The translations under genes were made by a program, and so were the position numbers. This document shows positions 25,073 to 35,105 of a stretch of 64,000 bases of DNA, in pieces. How positions within the stretch are numbered: position 1 is the stretch's first letter; each line of letters opens with the position of its first letter. The notes beneath the pieces were generated by a model. The model saw only the letters and a program-made list of their open reading frames with translations. It was not told where the DNA came from and did not search any database. The stretch comes from Bacilli bacterium. GTDB lineage: Bacteria; Bacillota_I; Bacilli_A; RF39; UBA660. The stretch covers positions 21,789 through 85,788 of the forward strand of contig CAAGHO010000049.1 of the NCBI GenBank assembly GCA_900769695.1, given 5' to 3'.

Positions 25073-27675
25073 TAGTTATCATCTCCTTCGTCCAATTTAT
25101 CAATACGGTCAAATTGTAAATCTAAGCTACGGTCTGGGTTAATGTTGGTTACTTTGATTACACTGTGACGGTAAATGGAATTACGATATTTTTTTGCTAC
25201 AAATTCGTCCTCACCTCTACGGTAGCCACTGATAATCAATATACTTCCTCTTGATAACCAAGATTTGTCCGCTTCGTATTCATCTGTTTCTGCAATATCA
25301 CGTTTATAATAAGCATATTGTCCTGCGTTAAATCTAACGATAACAACTTTTCCGTCAGTTGTTAAAACATTAAGATAATGTTTATCATCTTGACGTGATA
25401 AAACACACCCTGCTATTTTAGATAAATCATAAATTCGCCAAGTACGTTTACCAGATTTATCAGATTTTTCAATAAACTGTGGTTCTTGTGGTAAATCTTT
25501 ATAATCTTGAATATTATAAAAGTTTTTATCAATTCCCCATAACACATGTTTTTCTGGAAAATAAGATACAGTATCAAAATACCACATTTCTTGATTTTCT
25601 GTCTTAACAAGATTGAGATATTCATTCTGCCAATTTTTCTTATTAAACTCTTTTATAATATTCTCGTTATTCATTTCTTTTGATAACGCTTCAAGTTCTG
25701 GTTTTAATACTTTATCTAAAGATTTATCTATCACAATAAGCATATCATTTTCATAATAATAATCTTTATCTTCTGTAAGTTTATCAATATATTTTTCCTC
25801 AAAGTAAGGTCTAGCAAACTTAGGCTCTAATATATAATCTTTTTTGGATTTAAAATTATCATTCTTCTTATAAAAGAATTGTGGACTTAATACATATTTT
25901 CTAAACCTATATGCTTTTACAAGAGTAGGTGAAAAAGTACAACCCAATTCTAGGGCTTTAGGAAGATTAGACGTAGAAAGTTCCGTCTTAGCAGGAAACT
26001 CCCAAGTTACCAACCATTTAACCATTGATACCCTATCTGTAGAACAATAATTAAAGCACCCGGACTTGATTAATACAACCATAATACTTCGTGTTACTGA
26101 CGAATTACGATAAATTATATTACCGTTTTCATCAACTTCGTTTGTGGGAAATTTATGAGTTTTATGATAATCATAAAATTCCTTAAATGAATTATATGGT
26201 CTGCCAGATAAAATATCTAAATAAACATCACGATTGATTTTAGTTACACCACCAAGTCCATAATAGATTTGATTATTTTCCTCATTTGGTGTAAATGAAA
26301 GATTAGACATATTAATATCTGGTGGTAAGGTATTTATACCATAATCTTTAATGCGATAAATAGCTTTTGCCATTTTCCCATAATTAGTACTAGCACCTTT
26401 TCTTTTCTGTGCTTCAATTTCATTTAATGTTTCATCTACAGAACCAGATTCCACAGTTAAACAAGCTGTAGCCCAGTAAGTTTTATTATAAAAAAAGTTT
26501 AAATTAAGTTCTTGAACTCCTATAACAGAGTAAATCAAACTATGCGCTTGCGAAAATGAATATCCAAAACTCATTGCAAATAATACATTCCAAACATAGT
26601 CTGCGAAAACTTTTCTTGTACCTTTTTCCTCACATCCTTTATAAAAAAGCTGTCTAGTTTCTTCTAGTATTTTTGGACTCTTCTTCGCCACCGCTTTGCG
26701 TAATTTGTTAGCAGTTTTTAATGTAAATCCCGCAACTTTCATAGAACCTACCATAACTTTTTCTTGGCTATCAAATAATTCTCTTGAAGAGCCTCCAATA
26801 CTATCTATTATAGACATCTCTTCATCTGTAAGACCAATTTCTTTACAATCTTTTATCCATTCATTTTTATCTGCATATCTTTCATATTTCTCTAATGGAG
26901 TTTCTTTTCCACCGTCACCCATAAGTCTTAACATACTATTAGTAGTTGATAGTTCCATTAAACTTTTAGGTTTAATTTTATTAATAGCATTTACAGCAAC
27001 AGCGGTATCAAACTGAAACAATGAATAAATATCCTTAATCATTCCCCACATTTTAGGATTATCATATTCTATAACATCTGGTGAAATATATTTATCATAA
27101 GTTGCTTTTAAGGAACCTTGCCATTGCCAAATACCTGCTTCAAGAAGTAAATCCATACACGCTCTAATTTTTGTAGCGGCACTTGTTAATAACGCATCAA
27201 CTTTAATAATTCCACATTCTTCTGTATCTGCTAAATCGTAGCAAGTACATAAAGTTCCACTTGGAGAACGTATAGCACCTATCTGATTTACATAAGGTTC
27301 GTTACTAATAATTAAGCCTGCCGGATGTTCCCCACGATTTATTATAGTTCCTTCCAATTCTAAAGCACATTCTCTTAATTTTGGATATTTAGCAATTTCT
27401 GTAATAAATTCTTTAACAGGTTTTCTATTTTTTTCTTCATTACCAAATAAAACTTCATGTAAATTCCAAACATACCCCCTCTCGATCGGTATGAGTGATT
27501 TTAAAAACCCCCCCACCTCGTCTGGATAACCTAAACCTTTACAGCTTCTTTCTATAGCAGTTTTTGAGGTTATTTCAGAAAAAGTTGCCACTCTTAATAC
27601 TTTATCTCTGCCCCAATATTCAGTTAAATTGTGAGCAATGATATGTTTTCTATTATCTTGTGAATCTGTGTCAAT
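25072..27675 (-). CDS. dnaE: DNA polymerase III alpha subunit (DnaE type), exon 2
   Basis: 867 codons starting IDTDSQDNRK. With exon 1 (ends VPD) it forms PDIDTD, the metal-binding catalytic motif of C-family polymerases. It continues with palm, thumb and fingers, the helix-hairpin-helix region (SLMELSTTNSMLR, GVTKINRDVYLDIL) and a C-terminal OB-like part (SRGSILIISGYRR). The ATG at 27678 belongs to the intron end and is not a genuine start. The spliced protein has 1338 residues. Replicates the phage genome. Confidence 0.9.
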   Translation of the reverse strand: MDTDSQDNRKHIIAHNLTEYWGRDKVLRVATFSEITSKTAIERSCKGLGYPDEVGGFLKSLIPIERGYVWNLHEVLFGNEEKNRKPVKEFITEIAKYPKLRECALELEGTIINRGEHPAGLIISNEPYVNQIGAIRSPSGTLCTCYDLADTEECGIIKVDALLTSAATKIRACMDLLLEAGIWQWQGSLKATYDKYISPDVIEYDNPKMWGMIKDIYSLFQFDTAVAVNAINKIKPKSLMELSTTNSMLRLMGDGGKETPLEKYERYADKNEWIKDCKEIGLTDEEMSIIDSIGGSSRELFDSQEKVMVGSMKVAGFTLKTANKLRKAVAKKSPKILEETRQLFYKGCEEKGTRKVFADYVWNVLFAMSFGYSFSQAHSLIYSVIGVQELNLNFFYNKTYWATACLTVESGSVDETLNEIEAQKRKGASTNYGKMAKAIYRIKDYGINTLPPDINMSNLSFTPNEENNQIYYGLGGVTKINRDVYLDILSGRPYNSFKEFYDYHKTHKFPTNEVDENGNIIYRNSSVTRSIMVVLIKSGCFNYCSTDRVSMVKWLVTWEFPAKTELSTSNLPKALELGCTFSPTLVKAYRFRKYVLSPQFFYKKNDNFKSKKDYILEPKFARPYFEEKYIDKLTEDKDYYYENDMLIVIDKSLDKVLKPELEALSKEMNNENIIKEFNKKNWQNEYLNLVKTENQEMWYFDTVSYFPEKHVLWGIDKNFYNIQDYKDLPQEPQFIEKSDKSGKRTWRIYDLSKIAGCVLSRQDDKHYLNVLTTDGKVVIVRFNAGQYAYYKRDIAETDEYEADKSWLSRGSILIISGYRRGEDEFVAKKYRNSIYRHSVIKVTNINPDRSLDLQFDRIDKLDEGDDN

Positions 27676-28517
27676 CATTTAATACCCCTAGTTTCCTAGT
27701 ATTTAAAAGGGATTAGACTATATCTTCATCTTTTTATAAAATTAATAAAAAAGAGGATGGCACTGGATAGAGGGAATTTCACCCTCTACCACTTAGTCGT
27801 TTGAGTTTTTGGGTAAAACTATTAATTCATATTCTTTACATCTTCTATATCTTTGTAAAGAAGTTGTAGAAATTTTCAATTCATTTTCTTTGATGTATTT
27901 TCTAACTTCTGCATATCCTTTTAATTTCTTTGTCATTTTCCCAGTAATTGTATTTTTAATACAATACCAATTATAATTTCTTGTAGCATCAATACCAGAA
28001 GTTATATATGATTTATTAACATTTTCTTTCTGACTAACCCATTCTAAATTTTTATAATTATTGTTAGTTTTGTTGGCATCTTTATGATTTACTACTGCAC
28101 CATTAAAATATCCGTCTACATAATACATTGCAACTAATTGATGTACTCCAATTCTCCATTTTTTACCATTTTTACATAAACTAATATAAAGATAACCACC
28201 TTTATTTGTAAATAATTTTATTTCTTTTTTTATATTGTTTTTTATAAGAATACACAACTCCTGTTTCAGTTATTGTATAATCTTCATATCCTTCAATTTC
28301 TTTTTCCATTATTATCACCTTCTTTCTTTTTTTATAATAATTTTACCCAACTTACCACTAGATTACCATATTATAATTAACTTAGGCTTCCCCAGTCAGC
28401 ATAATTCCTAACTATCATTTCCTATAGTTCCTATACGTGAATTATACACCCTATATTTATAGGTTCACCACCTTATTTTCTATACATCACTGTATAGCCA
28501 GACTATGACACTAATTA
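27676..28517 (-). mobile_element. Group I intron in dnaE, 842 nt
   Basis: On the minus strand the 5' exon ends CCAGAT and the intron holds GTCTGG (28503-28498), forming P1 with a U-G pair at the splice site. AAGATATAGTC near the 3' end is the standard P7 strand of group I introns. The intron ends in G at 27676. Removing it fuses VPD to IDTD in frame. An HNH gene, now frameshifted, lies inside. Confidence 0.93.
27793..28309 (-). pseudogene. HNH homing endonuclease in dnaE intron, frameshifted
   Basis: ATG at 28309 follows AAGGTG and reads MEKEIEGYEDYTITETGVVY, a NUMOD4-like start. That frame runs into a stop after 35 codons. The next frame continues the protein from an A-rich tract (about 28215-28235): KKEIKLFTNKGGYLYISL, HQLVAMYYV, VVNHKDANKTNNNYKNLEWV (the HNH core). 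Dropping one A from the tract joins them. Either decay, a homopolymer sequencing error, or slippage during expression; the intron itself still looks intact. Confidence 0.75.
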
Positions 28518-29930
28518 ATCTGGAACCTCACTTCCTCTTTGCCGACTTATATGCCTCCAATAAGGGAGATAATCTCCATATGGAAGTGGGTCTAATTGTG
28601 TTATTTCCAATAAATAACATGTAAGAAAACATACGCTACTACCACGCCCAGGCATTGCTAAAGAATCAGATTGCCAAATAATTTTGATAAATTCTCTAAT
28701 AGAAGAATAATAAGCCGCCATATGTGAATCAAAATCTTCACTCAAACCTTTTAGTTCCTTAAACTCTACATCAAGTCTTGCTATATAATCTTCTACTTTT
28801 TTACCCTTAGCTTCGATAAGATTTTTTAATCCTTCTTCTATCTCATAAAAGAAAAATTTATCTTGTATTGCTTCACTTTCTGTAGCATACCATTTAAAAT
28901 ATTCATATTTATCATAATATTTTTTATATCTATGCTCAATATGAAAATCTGGCATTTTATCTTTTGGTACTTCTGGAATTATAGGCATATGTTTTAAATT
29001 ATAGCCTTTAATTCGTTTAGATATTTCTTTAGTATTTAAAAATATTTGATTAATTTCTTCGTCTGTATAGGTTAATCTTAAATGACTTCTCATTTCATCA
29101 GCAGACATTAAATAGCACAATTCATAAAATTCATCAACTTCTCTTTCTGCTTCTTTACTTTTTAATAATGCTCTATGAAAATCTCTACTTTCTTTAGATT
29201 TCATATGACTATCACTTGTACAAATAATCTTTAAATCAAATTCTTTTGCTAAAATTTTCATAGTCTTATTTACTATAAGTTGTTCTTCATTTGTTGAGGT
29301 AGCAGGTTGAATTTCTAAATAAAAATTCTCTTTACCAAAAGTGCTTATACACCAATAAATAAAATCATATATTTTCTTTTTGTAAATTTCAGCCTTCGTA
29401 TTATTCCAATCAAGAATTAATCTATCCAATCTTGAACCTAAACAAGCTGTACTACCAATTATATGTCCTTTATTATTGCCTATAATTTCAGTAATATCTT
29501 CTGTATACGTTGGTCTACGCATTAATCCTTTAAAAGTGTAAGCACGTTCCCATGCTCTTGAACTCAATATTCTTAATTGCTTATGACCCTCAGTATCTAA
29601 AGCTATTAAAATAAAATGATAATAAGGCACATAATCAATTCTGTTTCTTATATTTTCATCTTCTGTTTTATCAATCACATATGCTTCATTTCCTAAAGCT
29701 AATACATAATCTCTATCTTTTTGCATTTTATCGTAATAATTTAACGCTTTTATGTGGCAAGATAAACATTCATGGTCTGTAATTGCTATACCATCAAGCC
29801 CTAAATCATATCCACATTGTATTAATTCATTAACTTTCGTCAAAGCATCTGGTGTACCTATACTTGCACTACTATAACAAGTGTGATTGTGTAGCCCCAT
29901 ATAACTATTAATTATTTTATCCATAATCAC
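28518..29930 (-). CDS. dnaE: DNA polymerase III alpha subunit (DnaE type), exon 1
   Basis: 471 codons. N-terminal PHP domain: GLHNHTCYSS, GLDGIAITDHE, SHM; then the palm start with PGRGSSVCF, the conserved alpha-subunit motif. The exon ends at VPD, one residue pair before the catalytic IDTD of exon 2. A stop (TAA) follows immediately in the intron. The start overlaps the end of the preceding gene by 4 bases. Confidence 0.9.
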
Positions 29931-30328
29931 ATAACTCCCATATCCTCTAACTTCACCTTATTCATTTTCCATAACTTCCAATTTTCATGCTCTTCTTTTG
30001 CTTTCTCAATCCCTTTATAAATCCTAAAACTCAGCACCTCTAAAAATTCATCAATCTCCATAATAGTTACCAACCCCAACCCTTCTTTAGGTTTAATAAC
30101 CACTTCACCACATTTTGAATAATCAACACTCATTTTGTATTGTCTATCGAAAATGCTTTTCTTAAATCTGAACTGGCTATCAGTTTCTACCATTTCTTTA
30201 ATAACATTCTCAATATCCTTATTTACAATTTTACTAATGTTGCTTTCTTCCGTTCTCTCAAACAGACTATTGTTTAAATCAATTTTCTTTACAATTCTAA
30301 TCAGTTCATAAGTTATATCATTAATCAT
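29927..30328 (-). CDS. Hypothetical protein upstream of dnaE
   Basis: 133 residues, MINDITYELIRIVKKIDLNN. Mostly helical at both ends with a central strand pair (GEVVIKPKEGLGLVTIMEID). The 4-base ATGA overlap with dnaE shows translational coupling, so a role as polymerase accessory is conceivable. No family recognised. Confidence 0.6.
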   Translation of the reverse strand: MINDITYELIRIVKKIDLNNSLFERTEESNISKIVNKDIENVIKEMVETDSQFRFKKSIFDRQYKMSVDYSKCGEVVIKPKEGLGLVTIMEIDEFLEVLSFRIYKGIEKAKEEHENWKLWKMNKVKLEDMGVM

Positions 30329-30342
30329 AACATTCTCTCCTT

Positions 30343-30774
30343 TTACATCACAATTTCAATTTCTACGTCTGCGCCAAAACTTTTCTTTAAGTTATCAAGA
30401 TAAAATGATAAACCGTCATTACCTACAATAATAACTTTTACAACGTCATTATAAAATCCAAAATTACCTTTTGACGGATTCTTAAATTCACTAATATTCA
30501 GCCATGAAATTTTAATACTTTCAAAAGGATTTAATCTGGAATAAATATATCCAAAGAGATAATTTTTATCAACATTTTCCATTAATCTTAAATTCCCTCT
30601 GTAAGTTTCTTTGATTTTACTACCATTAATCGTTGTACTTTTAATCTCTCTGGTAATACTTGGTTCGTCACTATCTCTTTGATAATGCTTATACATTTCT
30701 TTTCTCATGGCGTTTCTAGCTTTGTCAAAATCACTACAAACTACAACATAAGTTTTGTCTTTAAATTTCTCCAT
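30343..30774 (-). CDS. Hypothetical protein
   Basis: 143 residues from the ATG at 30774, which has GAAAGGAGAAATT upstream; an earlier ATG at 30825 overlaps the promoter and is unlikely. MEKFKDKTYVVVCSDFDKAR suggests a Rossmann-like strand-helix start; the C-terminus is FGADVEIEIVM. First gene of the dnaE operon. Function unknown. Confidence 0.6.
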   Translation of the reverse strand: MEKFKDKTYVVVCSDFDKARNAMRKEMYKHYQRDSDEPSITREIKSTTINGSKIKETYRGNLRLMENVDKNYLFGYIYSRLNPFESIKISWLNISEFKNPSKGNFGFYNDVVKVIIVGNDGLSFYLDNLKKSFGADVEIEIVM

Positions 30775-30796
30775 AATTTCTCCTTTCATATTCTCT

Positions 30797-30825
30797 ATTA
30801 TATCATAGAATTTATATAAAATCAA
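30797..30825 (-). promoter_or_regulatory. Promoter of the dnaE operon
   Basis: Minus strand TTGATT (30825-30820), 17 nt, TATAAT (30802-30797). Confidence 0.7.
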
Positions 30826-30831
30826 TACATT

Positions 30832-32553
30832 TTACCATACTTCGTCCCATGAAAGTGGTTTAATTTCTTTTACCTCTTGTGGGGTTTCCTTAATTTCCCA
30901 TTCCTCAATAATGGCTTGATAATATTTCCGACCATTCCAATAATTTATAGATAGGTTGCAAATAGTAGAAGCCAGTACAAACCGTTCTGACATATCATCT
31001 AACCAGTTCTCACTCTCTTTAAACTTAATGAATGTTACCCCATCTTTACTAAACCGTAACGTCTTTTTGTCTTTGCCAATTACCTCTACATCAGAAACAT
31101 TCAATTTAAAATCAATGGCAAAAACTGGTTTAATTAAATCATTATTCCAAATACATTCCCATTGGTCTGCAAACCCAAACAAACATTTTGGCAAATTATC
31201 TTTTTCCAAATCATAACTTTTTACAACTGGAATTGACGGTAATTCTATTTTTTCATTAGTAAATTTATCTTGAATATATTTATAAATCTTTTCTTCGTTT
31301 TCTTTTTTATATCCAATTCCAAATGCTTTATCATGTCCTTGTGCAATTTCAAATAACCCACTATTTTGACATAAATTAAGAATTTCATAATCAGACCGGC
31401 AAGAACCAGTTACAAATCCATTACTTTCATGTGTAGCAAATACAATCGGAGTTTCGTCTTTCAATTTATTAGCGATTAAACCACTGTAAGGGTACTGTTC
31501 CACGTTTTCAAGATACTTAATGCCTAACAACGGTACATTATCAGTGCGTAGAACCATGCTACAGCCGTCTTTAATTGTTTCAGCGACAATCTTATCCTGT
31601 ATAGCTTTCTGGTCTTTAATTTTGGCTAGTACGCTTTCAAACATTTCTGAATGACTATCAGTAAAACAGAAAAACAATTCAGCTTTCAATTGTTGGTTGT
31701 CACTCCTACATACTGCGTTAAGATAAGGACATATCATAAATCCTATTGACTTCCAAGTAACTTCATTAGTATAGTTTAAATTTTCATTCAGATAAGTTAA
31801 AAATTCATTCTGCATATTTGCTATAGAAGTGCCTACCATTAGAAAATCTCTATTCTCTTGTGAAAGCATATTGCAATTATCAGACACTAAACTAAATGCT
31901 ACTAAGTCTACATATTTTGCACTTGCACTTGTTTTACAACTTGGGTTATTATTGCAATAATATTTAATAAATTTATTCACAACGCCAGTACCACTAAGGC
32001 ACTTATTCTTTACCCAACCTTGTTGATTACTAATCACCGCTGTTTCATAATTACTAATATATTCCCTTTTATATGGAACAATCTTATGGTGGTCTATTAT
32101 CAATATATGGGTATTAAGGAAATTCAAATCTTCTTGTGCTTGATAGTCATTGCTACCTGCATCTGGCACAATTAACAAATTAATTTCATTATGTAGTACC
32201 CAGTTCTGTACGTTTTCTGTAATACCATGTTTTTTATCTGAATGAAAATATATGAAAATAGGATTCTTAACTTTTAAATCGTTTTTAAGAAAATTATACA
32301 TCATAACAGCAGAAAACAAACCATCACAGTCGCAATCTTGTACAATTCCTATATGATTAGTTTGATTACTTAATATCTTGTGTAATAATTCTTTTCCTTC
32401 TTGCATATTATCATATCGTTCTGGGCGTTCTACGTATTTGTAAGTAGGATACAAATATTCTTCAACATCTTTAATACCAAACGCTTCTAAATATTGTTCT
32501 TCCCATCTGGATAAATCAATATTAGGTAAAATTTCTTTTACTTGCATATACAC
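30832..32553 (-). CDS. recJ: RecJ-like DHH-family single-strand exonuclease
   Basis: 573 residues. DHH motifs in order: QDCDCDGLFSA (motif I), VPDAGSND (motif II), IIDHHK (motif III). A DHHA1-like region is marked by GSCRSDYEILNL and GHDKAFGIG (about residues 370-395). RecJ degrades ssDNA 5'-3' and works in recombination and repair. The C-terminal 130 residues form an OB-like part. In phages it often sits beside repl genes as here. It ends just before the dnaE operon promoter. Confidence 0.88.
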   Translation of the reverse strand: MYMQVKEILPNIDLSRWEEQYLEAFGIKDVEEYLYPTYKYVERPERYDNMQEGKELLHKILSNQTNHIGIVQDCDCDGLFSAVMMYNFLKNDLKVKNPIFIYFHSDKKHGITENVQNWVLHNEINLLIVPDAGSNDYQAQEDLNFLNTHILIIDHHKIVPYKREYISNYETAVISNQQGWVKNKCLSGTGVVNKFIKYYCNNNPSCKTSASAKYVDLVAFSLVSDNCNMLSQENRDFLMVGTSIANMQNEFLTYLNENLNYTNEVTWKSIGFMICPYLNAVCRSDNQQLKAELFFCFTDSHSEMFESVLAKIKDQKAIQDKIVAETIKDGCSMVLRTDNVPLLGIKYLENVEQYPYSGLIANKLKDETPIVFATHESNGFVTGSCRSDYEILNLCQNSGLFEIAQGHDKAFGIGYKKENEEKIYKYIQDKFTNEKIELPSIPVVKSYDLEKDNLPKCLFGFADQWECIWNNDLIKPVFAIDFKLNVSDVEVIGKDKKTLRFSKDGVTFIKFKESENWLDDMSERFVLASTICNLSINYWNGRKYYQAIIEEWEIKETPQEVKEIKPLSWDEVW

Positions 32554-32562
32554 TCCTTATAC

Positions 32563-32594
32563 TAATAAAAGCACCCTTGTATAAGAGTGCTTTT
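32563..32594 (-). terminator. Terminator after the SSB-like gene
   Basis: Minus strand AAAAGCAC pairs with GTGCTTTT; a T-rich tail follows. The recJ start lies just beyond. Confidence 0.7.
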
Positions 32595-32605
32595 ACTTTT
32601 TTGAA

Positions 32606-33430
32606 TTAATCTAAGTTGAATCCATTTGGATTATGTCTAGTTTTTACTGTGACTTTATTACGTTTTTCTTTTACAGGTTTCTTTGGTTCAACTTTTACTA
32701 AATTGCTTACTTCACCGTTTTTGCTAACTAACATTGCATCTGCTACAGAAATTTCATAAGCAACCTTTTCTTCAACATTACCGTTTTCATATCGCTTATT
32801 GTACTTTCTACTCTGAACACGCCCATGAATATTAACCTGTGTACCAATTCCTAATTTACCAATAGCAGAAGCGGCTTTGCCCCAAAAGATACAAGGAATG
32901 TAATAAGATACACTACGCTTATTTGTATTGATATTAACACCTAACATAACGTCAGCAATGGTTCTTTCCTGTTTAACCCAAATACCTTTCTCATCTTTAA
33001 GACCGGGGGTTTTTCTTACAATTACATCTTTTACAATATAACCAGTAATTTCAATGTTATTACTTGGTTTTGTATTGTCAGCAACGATTAAGATATTATT
33101 TGGTTTAACAAATAAAATTAACTTGCTCTTGCCGTTCTCAATATGCTCATTGTAAGAAGCCATAATTCCCTCAACGCAGACTGTGTAATTCTGTGAGCCG
33201 TAGGACTTTTCCTCAGTAAGTGAAAATGCTTCTTTAAGGACTTTTTCAGAAGCCATGATAGGGAGTACATCATCAGTACCGCTATCTCTTTTTACACAAA
33301 TGAAACTCTCATAAATATTTGTTCCTTTTGTGGAATGATGATAAGTAAAATCCTCTGTGATAGTTCCTGTTAAAACCACCTTGTTAAGTTCTAACTCTAC
33401 TTCTTTTAATTCAGTTGTGTTCTCTGCCAT
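32606..33430 (-). CDS. Two-domain SSB/OB-fold protein
   Basis: 274 residues with two OB-like halves. The first (about 14-120) starts LNKVVLTGTI; the second (about 123-240) starts NNIEITGYIVKDVIVRKTPG and includes YYIPCIFWGKAASAIGKLGI and VNIHGRVQSR, the classic SSB/PriB pattern. It ends with a basic tail, HNPNGFNLD, not an acidic tip. Likely binds ssDNA at the phage fork. A second SSB-like protein (39534-40544) has the acidic tip. Confidence 0.75.
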   Translation of the reverse strand: MAENTTELKEVELELNKVVLTGTITEDFTYHHSTKGTNIYESFICVKRDSGTDDVLPIMASEKVLKEAFSLTEEKSYGSQNYTVCVEGIMASYNEHIENGKSKLILFVKPNNILIVADNTKPSNNIEITGYIVKDVIVRKTPGLKDEKGIWVKQERTIADVMLGVNINTNKRSVSYYIPCIFWGKAASAIGKLGIGTQVNIHGRVQSRKYNKRYENGNVEEKVAYEISVADAMLVSKNGEVSNLVKVEPKKPVKEKRNKVTVKTRHNPNGFNLD

Positions 33431-33468
33431 TGTTTATATTTTCCTTTCGTTATTAATTTGATAGATTT

Positions 33469-33497
33469 ATCATAACATATTTTGTACAATATGTCAA
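33469..33497 (-). promoter_or_regulatory. Promoter of the SSB-like gene
   Basis: Minus strand TTGACA (33497-33492), 17 nt, TATGAT (33474-33469). It overlaps the end of a small membrane protein gene. Confidence 0.75.
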
Positions 33498-33667
33498 TGC
33501 TTTTTGAAATATTTTTCATATAATTTTATTAGCCATTCTACCATAACAAACACAATAGTTAATACAATTAAAATCGGTGAAATTAAAACAACCAATATCA
33601 GTTCACCGAAAAATCTTAACCAATTATATGATTTTTCTTTATTGTTCAACGATTTCTCTTTTTTCAT
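33494..33667 (-). CDS. 57-residue single-pass membrane protein
   Basis: The frame starts inside the end of the primase gene (29-base overlap) with GGGAAAAATTAT before ATG. The peptide has a basic N-terminus, MKKEKSLNNKEKSYNWLRFF, one long hydrophobic helix (about residues 22-46, LILVVLISPILIVLTIVFVM) and a basic C-terminus, KLYEKYFKKH. Topology is clear; function is not. A membrane anchor for replication or superinfection exclusion is possible. Confidence 0.55.
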   Translation of the reverse strand: MKKEKSLNNKEKSYNWLRFFGELILVVLISPILIVLTIVFVMVEWLIKLYEKYFKKH

Positions 33668-34766
33668 ATAATTTTTCCCATACTTCCTTGCCTTTATCAG
33701 AGGGAGAATCTTTATAGCTTAACAAAGGTTCTTTATCATTATCGTCATAGATAACATAAATCTCTTTTACAAAACCTTTAAACTTATCAATGATTTTGTT
33801 TACTTTTGCTTTCCATTTAATGTATTCTTCCGTAAGTTCACCATTATCATCGTATACCATATGATATTGTTTATCTAAAGCAATTCCAATTTTTTCAACA
33901 CCTAATTGGATAAGTTTATTTCTTTTAGCGTTTTGCAAATTCATTCCAAACATACCAACAGTATTATTGATTGTTAATATATCTTCCATTTGCATTACAC
34001 TCTTTGGTGCTTCAAATAAAATGGCTTCTTTGGTATTTTCTATATTTGCTTTTGTCCAATTCAGTCCGTATAAGACAGTAGAAGCATTAAATCTGTATTC
34101 TGCATTGTTCTCTACAAGTTTAACTGGAAGATACTTGTAACCCATTTCTACTAACTCTGGATTGAGATTTCTGCCATGTAACCCAACCAATTCCCCGTTC
34201 TCGTCAAAAACAGGAATCACTATTTGTTGAGCATATGGATAAAATCTTATTTCAAACATTTCCATAGTCTGAATACTTATACCATCATTAAGAAAAGAAG
34301 TGTGATATATTTTTGGAAAAAAATCTAAGATAGCTTTATCATAAGTTTGTGTGAGTGAATTTCCATTTTTTATACGGATATATCTGCTTAAATCATCTTC
34401 CCAATTATATACTTTTGTACTTTTCTTATGAATCCTTTGTATATCATCATAAGGAATGTTACAAACATCACAAACATATTGTAATGCTTCTGGGAAAGTA
34501 TATTCCTCTCCCAGAAGTTTTTTTCTTTTCTGAACTAAACTATAAACAGAGTAAGAAACGTCACATATATAACAAAGAAATATCTTTTTATCTTTATAGA
34601 AATAAAGTTTATTCTTTTTACCATCTGGATTTCTCTCATGGCATATAGAAGTAAATAATATTTCTCTGTCATTTTCGTGAATCACTGTAGCACCTAATGA
34701 TACAGCAACTTTTCTATAATCGTCTATAGTTAGCTGTTTGGTTAAACGTTTTGCGTCAATACCCAT
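33639..34766 (-). CDS. DnaG-like primase
   Basis: 375 residues. The N-terminal zinc-binding segment contains CHERNPDG and FLCYICD; an RNA polymerase domain follows (QQIVIPVFDENGELVGLHGR), then a TOPRIM fold with ILFEAPKSVMQ (acidic strand) and VEKIGIALDKQY plus VYDDNDK. No C-terminal helicase-interaction domain of the usual DnaG type is seen. Synthesises RNA primers for the lagging strand; DnaB-like helicase is encoded two genes upstream. Confidence 0.85.
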   Translation of the reverse strand: MGIDAKRLTKQLTIDDYRKVAVSLGATVIHENDREILFTSICHERNPDGKKNKLYFYKDKKIFLCYICDVSYSVYSLVQKRKKLLGEEYTFPEALQYVCDVCNIPYDDIQRIHKKSTKVYNWEDDLSRYIRIKNGNSLTQTYDKAILDFFPKIYHTSFLNDGISIQTMEMFEIRFYPYAQQIVIPVFDENGELVGLHGRNLNPELVEMGYKYLPVKLVENNAEYRFNASTVLYGLNWTKANIENTKEAILFEAPKSVMQMEDILTINNTVGMFGMNLQNAKRNKLIQLGVEKIGIALDKQYHMVYDDNGELTEEYIKWKAKVNKIIDKFKGFVKEIYVIYDDNDKEPLLSYKDSPSDKGKEVWEKLYEKREIVEQ

Positions 34767-34785
34767 GTTTGACCGCCTTTTATCT

Positions 34786-35082
34786 TTACTTTGTTTTATT
34801 TACTTCTTTCATTGATTCTCTAATCAGTTTCTTTAATCTTAATGTTTCAGCTTTATAATCAGCAATATAATCAGCCAATTCATAAGTTTTCTTTTTTGTT
34901 CTTCTGTTAATCAGTTCTGTGATAATTCTTTCTACGGCTTTATCAATAGAAGAATAATAACCAAGTACATTCCATTTGATGTATTCTTTACCTTTAGATG
35001 ATAATTTTGCACCACTATCTTCCTGTGCGATATACTGATAAGCGTCTACTAAAATATAAAAATCGTCAATTACATGAATCAT
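34786..35082 (-). CDS. Hypothetical protein between primase and Gp157-like gene
   Basis: 98 residues, MIHVIDDFYILVDAYQYIAQ; central GYYSSIDKAVERIITELINR and a long C-terminal helix with LRLKKLIRESMKE. The GYYSSIDKA segment matches a common short phage protein found near replication genes. Function not known. Confidence 0.6.
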   Translation of the reverse strand: MIHVIDDFYILVDAYQYIAQEDSGAKLSSKGKEYIKWNVLGYYSSIDKAVERIITELINRRTKKKTYELADYIADYKAETLRLKKLIRESMKEVNKTK

Positions 35083-35105
35083 TTTTTTATTCTCCTTTAT
35101 ATAAA

